DNA of 64,000 nt from JAUIAS01 sp030425395 (GTDB lineage Bacteria > Pseudomonadota > Alphaproteobacteria > Rhodobacterales > Rhodobacteraceae), in the NCBI GenBank assembly GCA_043553855.1, contig CP121336.1:1798001-1862000 (forward strand), read 5' to 3'. Below the pieces are notes generated by a model, which did not search any database, was not told where the DNA came from, and worked only from the letters and a program-made list of their open reading frames with translations. Positions 17,148-23,616 of the stretch are shown piece after piece (position 1 is the stretch's first letter; every line of letters starts with the position of its first letter). The translations under genes and the position numbers were made by a program.

Positions 17148-18227
17148 ATGGCCTGGATTGGGCTGCGGGACAGAAAGCAAACCCTATTTGATGCGCGTGG
17201 GCTGGGGCCGGATCGCGACCGTGCCGTCATTGATGAACGGCGCGGCCTGACGCGTGGAACCTTGATCATAGAAACCGAAACCTCCGCATCCTCACGCCCG
17301 CTGCCGCTGCTTCGCTTTCAGGGGGCCGGTGGTTTGGGATTGCATCTTCATGCGATGCCGGGCGGTGGGTTGGTGTTTGTCTTGGCACAGGGGCATTCGG
17401 TTCAGCATTGTGCCTTTGATACAGCCCAGGAGGGACGTTCTGACAAGCTGTTCTTGTCGTTCTCATGGGACATCGAAGAAGGCATTGGCCGTTTTCTTGT
17501 CGAACAGGAAGAACGCAGTGGTTTGCAAAGCGCCACATTGAACCCCGAAGTGCCCCTGAGCCTTGTTGATCTGTCCGCCTTGTTTTCCGATGGCGGCGAT
17601 GTGGTCATGTCCGAAGACGTGGTTTTTGCTGCACTATCTGACCGGGTAGAGCCCATTGGGCCAATGCCCACTCTTGCAGGCCTGGTTCCTGTGCGCACGC
17701 CGGACGGCTATAAACCTGTGGGGAGTCTAAAACGTGGGGATCTGGTATCGACCGTTGATGGCCATATCGTGCCTGTGTTGCATCGCGTCACGCGCACGGT
17801 GCCCGCGGTTGGGCGGTTTGCGCCGGTCAGGTTGCGCGCGCCCTTCTTTGGCTTGAAGGGGGATCTGGTGACAGGCTCTGACCAGCGTCTCGTTATCCGG
17901 GGAAGCGAGGTGGAATACCTCTTTGGTCACGAAGCGGTTCTGGTGCCTGCGCGGCATCTGGCTTCGGCCCCGGTTGGGCATCCTCTGGCTCTGCCGGATC
18001 TGGTAACCTATTCGCAGATACTTCTTCCAGATCATGAAGTGATCGACGCGGTTGGAACCGCAATCGAAAGCCTGTTCATCGGACGCATTCGCCGCAAGCC
18101 AAAACTCCTGAAAATGAGCGCCCTAGCCGATTTCGAACGCGCGACGCTGCCCGATCATGCGCGCAAGGTTTACCCGGTGCTTGGCGCGTTTGATGCGATG
18201 GTCCTCGCCGAACATCGCGCGGCCTAG
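17148..18227 (+). CDS. Hint-domain-like protein lacking the catalytic cysteine
   Basis: A 359-residue protein. Residues about 1-165 are a beta-rich region with no motif I recognise. Residues about 175-340 align in pattern with the C-terminal Hint_2 domain of the protein at 18717-20273: VRTPDGYKPVGSLKRGD matches LQTSTGLRTVETLKPGD, and LPDHEVIDAVG matches FDSHQIVYANG. The Cys that starts a Hint domain is Thr here (about residue 175), and the conserved block-B His (SPQHRI in the partner) is replaced (GSDQRL). The self-cleavage chemistry is therefore probably lost. There is no signal peptide. The gene ends tail-to-tail with the small gene at 18224-18574, overlapping by four bases. Confidence 0.75.
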   Translation: MAWIGLRDRKQTLFDARGLGPDRDRAVIDERRGLTRGTLIIETETSASSRPLPLLRFQGAGGLGLHLHAMPGGGLVFVLAQGHSVQHCAFDTAQEGRSDKLFLSFSWDIEEGIGRFLVEQEERSGLQSATLNPEVPLSLVDLSALFSDGGDVVMSEDVVFAALSDRVEPIGPMPTLAGLVPVRTPDGYKPVGSLKRGDLVSTVDGHIVPVLHRVTRTVPAVGRFAPVRLRAPFFGLKGDLVTGSDQRLVIRGSEVEYLFGHEAVLVPARHLASAPVGHPLALPDLVTYSQILLPDHEVIDAVGTAIESLFIGRIRRKPKLLKMSALADFERATLPDHARKVYPVLGAFDAMVLAEHRAA

Positions 18228-18574
18228 CTCTCGGCTTTGCCCTCGTCACCATAGAACGGTGTAACCTGTGCCACGATGACCGCATTTTCATCCAGGGCGC
18301 GCTGCATCAGAGTGCGTTCATCCGCCCCGATGTCGTGGCCCAATTCCTCGCGTTCTTCGGTCGTACCATATCCGGTTACATCCAGCGGTGCCATGTCCGC
18401 CTGTTTGAGGATCGCCACAGTTTCCCGCACGGCTTCGGCTTCGTCTACGCCACTTGCATAGATCATCAGGCCAGCACCGGTGCAGCCCTTGGGCAGCCCG
18501 TCCCCTGACTTGCGACCTACCTGAACCAGCAGCGTGTAAACTCTTTGCGGGCGTTTTTCTTTTTTGTCCGACAT
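18224..18574 (-). CDS. Conserved hypothetical protein, 116 aa
   Basis: A 116-residue, mostly soluble, acidic protein with a Lys/Arg-rich start (MSDKKEKRPQRVYTLLVQVG) and a central segment GCTGAGLMIYASGVDEAEAVRETVAILK that looks like an alpha/beta fold. I do not recognise the family. It is on the same strand as dapE and dapD and lies between them, so it may be an original member of that neighbourhood. The ribosome site is weak (AGCAGCG). Its stop overlaps the stop of the upstream Hint-like gene on the other strand. Confidence 0.65.
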   Translation of the reverse strand: MSDKKEKRPQRVYTLLVQVGRKSGDGLPKGCTGAGLMIYASGVDEAEAVRETVAILKQADMAPLDVTGYGTTEEREELGHDIGADERTLMQRALDENAVIVAQVTPFYGDEGKAES

Positions 18575-18716
18575 GGCACGCTGCTAACGCGGGGCTGGGG
18601 GCGCGTCAATCTTTCGAGACGGTCGCCCAATACTTTTGCCTTGGTAACGGCCTGTAAATTTGCACGCCTTATGACCGTTATTGATTTCGATCCGGCAAGT
18701 AAAAGGCGAACACCCG

Positions 18717-20273
18717 ATGGCAACAGCGGCGCAATTGGATATCAATACGGCAGTCACCGCAGAAGATATGTTCAATGAAATCTTCGGGGATTCCATTTCG
18801 CTTGTCTCGGCCACATATACCGGGGCAACCGCATCGTCTGGTACGTATTCTGGCGGCGACGCAACGTCGGCGGAACTGACCCCCGCCGATACTGGCGTCA
18901 TCCTCTCCACAGGTTTGGCAACCAGCGTGACCAATGCGTCCGGCGATGTGAATTCATCAGCATCCACCACCGGGATCATGAACACTCTGGGCGATTCTGA
19001 TCTGGATCAGGTTGCGGGTAGCACCACATATGACGCCGCGGTGCTTGAAGCCGTTTTTGTGCCTGACGGATCGGTATTGACCCTCCAAGTCGTCTTTTCT
19101 TCCGAGGAATATCTTGAGTATGTGAATTCCGGGTTCAACGATGCGGTGGGCGTGTTCGTGAATGGCGAAAAGGCCGAGCTGACTGTTGGAGATGGCGACA
19201 TTACCATCGACAACATCAACGATGTCAGTAACGAAAACCTCTATATCGACAACAGCAGTGCTGATGACACTTACAATACTGAAATGGATGGCTTTACCGT
19301 CACCCTGACCCTCAAAGCCAATGTGAACCCGGGCGAAGAAAACACGATAAAGATCGCCATCGCTGATACCGGCGACCAAGAGTATGACAGTAACCTTCTG
19401 ATCGCCGGCGGGTCGGTGCAGACCGCGCTTGTGGCCGGGGACGATGCCATTTCAGTGCATGGCTTGGCGGCTGGCCAGATTGACGTGCTTGCCAATGATG
19501 TCAGTAGCGCGAGTTCAACCCTGACCATTACGGCCATCAATGGCAATCCGGTCGTTGCCGGCGACAGCGTCACCCTGCCTTCGGGTGAGGTGATCACCCT
19601 GAACGCCGACGGCACGTTTACTGTCGTGTCTGATGCGGATGATGAATCCACGGTGTTTTCCTATACCGTTGAAGACAATGCCGGGAATACCGATGTCGGG
19701 TTCGTTACGGTCACCACTACCCCTTGTTTCGTCGAGGGCACCTATCTCCAGACATCGACCGGCCTGCGAACCGTTGAAACACTGAAACCCGGCGATCGGA
19801 TCAAGACCCGCGATAATGGCTTCCAACCTGTGCGTTGGGTGGGCTTTGCCGATCGCCCGGCACGTGATGCCCATGCCCCGATTGCCATATCGGCGAACCG
19901 ATTCGGTCGTCATGGTGGGCTGCTGGTATCGCCCCAGCACCGGATTGTGCTGCGGTCCTCGCGGGCCCAGTTGTTGTTCGGCACCGATGAGGTTCTGGTC
20001 AAGGCCAAGGATCTGGTTGATACCGTTGCGGTTCACCGCATCGAAGATGACACGACCGTGCGCTATTTCCACGTGCTGTTTGACAGCCATCAAATCGTTT
20101 ATGCCAACGGTCTGGAAACCGAAAGCTATCACCCCGGTGACGTCAGCCTTGGCGCATTTGACCGCGATACCCGTGATGAAATCCTTGAGATCATGCAAGG
20201 GTTTCCGCAAGGCTACGGACCTTCTGCGCGCCCGTCGTTGCGCAGCTATGAAGCCGGATTGATTACCGCATGA
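18717..20273 (+). CDS. Choice-of-anchor-L and Hint domain surface/secreted protein
   Basis: A 518-residue protein of probable extracellular location. Residues about 5-230 match the choice-of-anchor-L pattern (TGVILSTGLATSV, VLTLQVVFSSEEYLEYVNSGFNDAVGVFVNG). Residues about 235-335 form an Ig/cadherin-like repeat (DVLANDVSSASSTLTITAINGN, FSYTVEDNAGNTDVG). Residues about 336-490 are an intact Hint_2 domain starting at Cys337 (PCFVEGTYLQT), with LLVSPQHRIVLRS and FHVLFDSHQIVYANG. The Hint domain suggests self-processing at Cys337, releasing or modifying the N-terminal part. It lacks a Sec signal and RTX repeats. The ATG at 18717 follows an AAGGCG site. It is followed by a terminator. Confidence 0.82.
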   Translation: MATAAQLDINTAVTAEDMFNEIFGDSISLVSATYTGATASSGTYSGGDATSAELTPADTGVILSTGLATSVTNASGDVNSSASTTGIMNTLGDSDLDQVAGSTTYDAAVLEAVFVPDGSVLTLQVVFSSEEYLEYVNSGFNDAVGVFVNGEKAELTVGDGDITIDNINDVSNENLYIDNSSADDTYNTEMDGFTVTLTLKANVNPGEENTIKIAIADTGDQEYDSNLLIAGGSVQTALVAGDDAISVHGLAAGQIDVLANDVSSASSTLTITAINGNPVVAGDSVTLPSGEVITLNADGTFTVVSDADDESTVFSYTVEDNAGNTDVGFVTVTTTPCFVEGTYLQTSTGLRTVETLKPGDRIKTRDNGFQPVRWVGFADRPARDAHAPIAISANRFGRHGGLLVSPQHRIVLRSSRAQLLFGTDEVLVKAKDLVDTVAVHRIEDDTTVRYFHVLFDSHQIVYANGLETESYHPGDVSLGAFDRDTRDEILEIMQGFPQGYGPSARPSLRSYEAGLITA

Positions 20274-20304
20274 AAAAGGGCCGGTGCTATGCCCCGGCCC
20301 TTTT
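20274..20304 (+). terminator. Rho-independent terminator after the Hint-domain gene
   Basis: AAAAGGGCCGG and CCGGCCCTTTT form a strong GC stem with A and T flanks directly after the stop codon. It is nearly symmetric, so it may also act on the minus strand for dapD. Confidence 0.85.
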
Positions 20305-20315
20305 GTTAATTCTTA

Positions 20316-20336
20316 CTAGGGGGCCAAGCCCCCTAG
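20316..20336. repeat. Perfect 9-bp inverted repeat with CAA triloop
   Basis: CTAGGGGGC and GCCCCCTAG are separated by only three bases. It lies between the terminator of the Hint-domain gene and the end of dapD. There is no U-tract on either side. It may be a dispersed extragenic palindrome or a 3' processing structure for dapD mRNA. Confidence 0.6.
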
Positions 20337-20378
20337 ATTGTTTGTGGAATGAACGCGTCCACGCCCATTCCTACAGGA

Positions 20379-21206
20379 TCAGTCGCGCAGAAGTTCGTTG
20401 ATTCCGGTTTTGGAGCGGGTCTTTTCGTCGACGCGCTTCACGATGACCGCGCAATAGAGATGGATGCCGTTTGTCGATGGCATAGATCCCGCGACCACCA
20501 CGGAATAGGGCGGCACCTCTCCATACATGACCTCGCCAGTGGCGCGGTCCACGATTTTGGTGGACTGGCCGAGAAAGACCCCCATTCCAAGAACCGACCC
20601 TTCGCGCACGATCACACCTTCGACGACCTCGGAGCGCGCGCCGATGAAACAATTGTCTTCGATGATGGTTGGGCCTGCCTGCATCGGTTCAAGCACACCG
20701 CCGATGCCCACGCCGCCCGACAGGTGCACATTCTTGCCGATCTGGGCGCAGGATCCAACGGTCGCCCAAGTATCCACCATGGTGCCGCTATCGACATAGG
20801 CCCCAAGGTTCACGAAGGACGGCATCAACACGACACCGGGTGCGATGAACGCGGATTTGCGCACAACACAGTTCGGTACCGCGCGGAAACTGGCGTCTTT
20901 CCACTGGGCGTCGTTCCAGCCCTTGAACTTGCTGTCGACCTTGTCCCACCAGCCGCCGCTTTGCGGCCCACCGTCATGGACTTCCATATCCTTGATACGG
21001 AATCCCAGAAGGACGGCTTTCTTGGCCCATTGATTGACATGCCATGTGCCGTCATCCCCGCGCTCGGCCACGCGCAGTTGTCCGCTGTCCAGCGCGTTCA
21101 GAGTGTCCTCGATCGCCTCTCGGGTTTCGCCGGTGGTGGCGGGCGTAATGTTGTCTCGGGTTTCCCACGCGGATTCGATGGCCGCTTCAAGCTGTTCGTT
21201 TGACAC
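20379..21206 (-). CDS. dapD: 2,3,4,5-tetrahydropyridine-2,6-dicarboxylate N-succinyltransferase
   Basis: A 275-residue left-handed beta-helix acyltransferase that succinylates tetrahydrodipicolinate using succinyl-CoA, committing the pathway to the succinylase branch of lysine/DAP synthesis. The hexapeptide-repeat region (VVRKSAFIAPGVVLMPSFVNLGAYVD, then CAQIGKNVHLSGGVGIGGVL) spans about residues 100-230. The GTG at 21206 has GGAG eight bases upstream and gives the usual 275-residue length. The GTG at 21221 would add five residues and overlap that site. The product feeds dapE at 15788-16933 after the aminotransferase step, whose gene is not here. Confidence 0.95.
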   Translation of the reverse strand: MSNEQLEAAIESAWETRDNITPATTGETREAIEDTLNALDSGQLRVAERGDDGTWHVNQWAKKAVLLGFRIKDMEVHDGGPQSGGWWDKVDSKFKGWNDAQWKDASFRAVPNCVVRKSAFIAPGVVLMPSFVNLGAYVDSGTMVDTWATVGSCAQIGKNVHLSGGVGIGGVLEPMQAGPTIIEDNCFIGARSEVVEGVIVREGSVLGMGVFLGQSTKIVDRATGEVMYGEVPPYSVVVAGSMPSTNGIHLYCAVIVKRVDEKTRSKTGINELLRD

Positions 21207-21283
21207 TGTGTTTATCTCCACTCGGGGCGTTGCAGGTTCCCCGCGCCTATAAGCGGTCAGGGCCTAAGGCGCAACGAAAACGC

Positions 21284-22204
21284 TCAGACAAACGGGTCCG
21301 GGGCGAGGTTTGCGCCACATATCAGTATGGCCAGCCGTTCATCCTCCTCTGGCACATAGGCACCGGACATCACCGCCGCCAGCGCCGCTGCCCCTGCCGG
21401 TTCCACCAGTTGGCGCAGAGACTGCCACAACCACTTTTGTGCGGCAGTGATCTCCTTGTCATCGACAAGGGTCACTTGTGTTCCGGTTTTCTGAGCAAGA
21501 TCGAAACAGATCTGACCGATGCGTCGGGCACCCAGCGCATTTGCTGCAACGCCGGACACATCCACGTCCACCGGTGTGCCAGCGTCCTGCGCGGCATGCA
21601 ACGCGCAGCTATCGTGCGGTTCCACTCCGACGATCCGGCGGCGGTCGCCCATCCAAGCCATTGCGCCGGCGATCAACCCTCCGCCGCCTACGGCGATGAG
21701 CACCGTGTCACAGTCCAGACCCTGATCTTCCCATTCCAGCGCAAGGCTGCCCTGACCTGCCACCGTTGCCGGAGCATCATAGGCATGAACCTGCATCGCA
21801 CCGGTTTCGGCTTCAAAGGTCTGTGCGGCCTCCAGCGCATTTGCATAGGCACCGGGAACGATATGAAGGTCTGCACCGGCCCGGCGGATCAGATCAATCT
21901 TGGCGGGGCCAGCCATTTCCGGGACAAAGATGTTCGCGCGGTGGCCGAGTTGCGATGCGGCAAAGGCGACCGCCGCGCCATGATTGCCACCGCTTGCAGC
22001 CACGACACCAGCCTTTGGAACGGGATGTGCCAAAAGAGTATTGAAGGCCCCGCGCGCCTTGAAGCTGCCGGTGTGTTGCATCTGTTCGAATTTCAGGCTG
22101 ACCGGATTTCGCAACCCGATATCAATGCCGGTGATCACGGGTGTGCGTCTGATGAAGGGTTGGATACGTGAGGCCGCTGCGTGGATATCGGACATCCAGT
22201 CCAT
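21284..22204 (-). CDS. Threonine/serine dehydratase-like PLP enzyme
   Basis: A 306-residue fold-type II PLP enzyme. The PLP Lys lies in HTGSFKARGAFN, the phosphate-binding and substrate loop in AASGGNHGAAVAFAA, and the cofactor-ring glycine loop in LIAVGGGGLIAGA. It has no C-terminal ACT regulatory domain, so it resembles catabolic threonine/serine dehydratases or related eliminases rather than feedback-controlled IlvA. Hydroxyaspartate dehydratase or another beta-eliminase activity is possible. It lies 77 bp upstream of dapD on the same strand and diverges from the LOG-family gene. Confidence 0.82.
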   Translation of the reverse strand: MDWMSDIHAAASRIQPFIRRTPVITGIDIGLRNPVSLKFEQMQHTGSFKARGAFNTLLAHPVPKAGVVAASGGNHGAAVAFAASQLGHRANIFVPEMAGPAKIDLIRRAGADLHIVPGAYANALEAAQTFEAETGAMQVHAYDAPATVAGQGSLALEWEDQGLDCDTVLIAVGGGGLIAGAMAWMGDRRRIVGVEPHDSCALHAAQDAGTPVDVDVSGVAANALGARRIGQICFDLAQKTGTQVTLVDDKEITAAQKWLWQSLRQLVEPAGAAALAAVMSGAYVPEEDERLAILICGANLAPDPFV

Positions 22205-22281
22205 GTTTTCTTGTTCCTGCGATGGTTTCTTGCGCGATGAGCCTATAGCTGGGAAGTTGACGGAAACAAGGATGATGCATC

Positions 22282-23124
22282 ATGCAAGACGATAGACATA
22301 GCCGGTTCAGGGATGCCCGTTCAGACCGGCGCACCGCGCGCGATGTTCCGAAAACACCGCAGACGGAATCGTCGGCCTACAAGCTGGCTTTCGCGGATGA
22401 GGATTTCATGTGCCGCGAGGAGTTGCGGCCGGTTCGGCTGCAACTGGAGTTGCTGAAACCGGAAATGATGCTGGATGAGGCGGGCATCGACAGCACGGTT
22501 GTTCTTTTTGGCGGCGCACGTATCCCTGAGCCGTCGCAAAAGGACAAGGCGCGCACACAGACGCTGGCTGACCTGTCACGCTTTTACGACGAGGTGCACG
22601 AGTTTTCCCGGTTGGTTACCGAACGGTCCCTCAAGGCGGGGGGGCGCGACATGGTGGTGACGACGGGCGGTGGGCCCGGCGTTATGGAAGCAGGAAACCG
22701 AGGCGCCGCGGATGCAGGGGGGCGATCCATCGGATTGAACATTGTGTTGCCGCATGAACAGGCCCCGAACGAATACGTCACGCCGGAACTCAGCTTCAAC
22801 TTTCATTACTTCGCCATCCGCAAGATGCACTTCCTGATGCGCGCGCGGGCGATCTGTGTGTTCCCTGGCGGTTTTGGAACGCTGGACGAATTGTTCGAAT
22901 CCCTGACCCTGATCCAGACCGGTCGAATGGAACGCGTGCCCTTTCTTTTGTTTGGGCGCGACTTCTGGAATCGGATCATCAATTGGCAGGCCTTGGCCGA
23001 TGCCGGGACGATCTCGGAAGAAGATCTGGCCCTGTTCCGGTTTGTCGAAACAGCGCAGGAGGCCATCGACATTCTGGATGCCGAGATGCCTCAACCCAAA
23101 CGGGAAACAATTCCTGGGCGCTGA
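22282..23124 (+). CDS. LOG-family nucleotide phosphoribohydrolase
   Basis: A 280-residue protein of the LOG/TIGR00730 family, once labelled lysine decarboxylase. Family members hydrolyse the N-glycosidic bond of nucleoside 5'-monophosphates (AMP nucleosidase or cytokinin-activating activity). The diagnostic motif reads CVFPGGFGTLDELFE at about residue 195, with the upstream GGGPGVMEAGNRGA segment that binds phosphate. The N-terminal ~70 residues, rich in charged residues, are longer than in minimal LOG proteins. An AAGGATG ribosome site precedes the ATG. It diverges from the dehydratase-like gene. Confidence 0.85.
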   Translation: MQDDRHSRFRDARSDRRTARDVPKTPQTESSAYKLAFADEDFMCREELRPVRLQLELLKPEMMLDEAGIDSTVVLFGGARIPEPSQKDKARTQTLADLSRFYDEVHEFSRLVTERSLKAGGRDMVVTTGGGPGVMEAGNRGAADAGGRSIGLNIVLPHEQAPNEYVTPELSFNFHYFAIRKMHFLMRARAICVFPGGFGTLDELFESLTLIQTGRMERVPFLLFGRDFWNRIINWQALADAGTISEEDLALFRFVETAQEAIDILDAEMPQPKRETIPGR

Positions 23125-23137
23125 ACGAGCGAACTGG

Positions 23138-23350
23138 TCAGGCGTAGAAACTGTCGGGCATGCATCCGAGCGATGTTCCCGTCGCGATCTTGGTCACCAC
23201 GCGCGTGCCATTTTCGTCGCGGATGCCATATCCGTAACCGGCGATGCGGAATTTCCATTCGCGTGTTGAAAGGGAAATTGCCCGTTCGCGTGCCAGAACG
23301 TCAAAAACTGCGGGATCGATCATCGGGGTTGATGTTTCAATCTGTGCCAT
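23138..23350 (-). CDS. Small conserved hypothetical protein, 70 aa
   Basis: A 70-residue protein with no signal peptide or membrane helix. It has an aromatic/glycine patch (REWKFRIAGYGYGIRDENG) and two thirds of its sequence in short beta-like segments. I do not recognise it. Support for a real gene is the GAGGA site eight bases before the ATG at 23350 and its position 14 bp from the LOG gene end on the opposite strand. Confidence 0.6.
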   Translation of the reverse strand: MAQIETSTPMIDPAVFDVLARERAISLSTREWKFRIAGYGYGIRDENGTRVVTKIATGTSLGCMPDSFYA

Positions 23351-23616
23351 TACTGGTCCTCACTGGTTTGGTTGATGAGTCGATCCTGTCGGGCAAAAGC
23401 GGCACGATTGGTTCTGGATTGTGATTAAAACTGGACATTCAGTCTTTTTGTTTCAGTTTCATACCTAGGGTTGGGCGCTTTTCGCCCAGCCGATAGTCAG
23501 TTTGTCGGTTTCGGACGTTGAACAAGGCAGGGCGCACGCGTCCTGACTCTTTAAGTTTTTGATACTTGGCGGGCGCGCAGGCCTGGCTTGGACTATTATT
23601 GAGGAGGCTATCCCTC

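Noticed and set aside
23469..23491. GGTTGGGCG...CGCCCAGCC hairpin as a terminator
   Set aside because: It lacks a U-tract and no gene ends just before it in either direction; may be chance.
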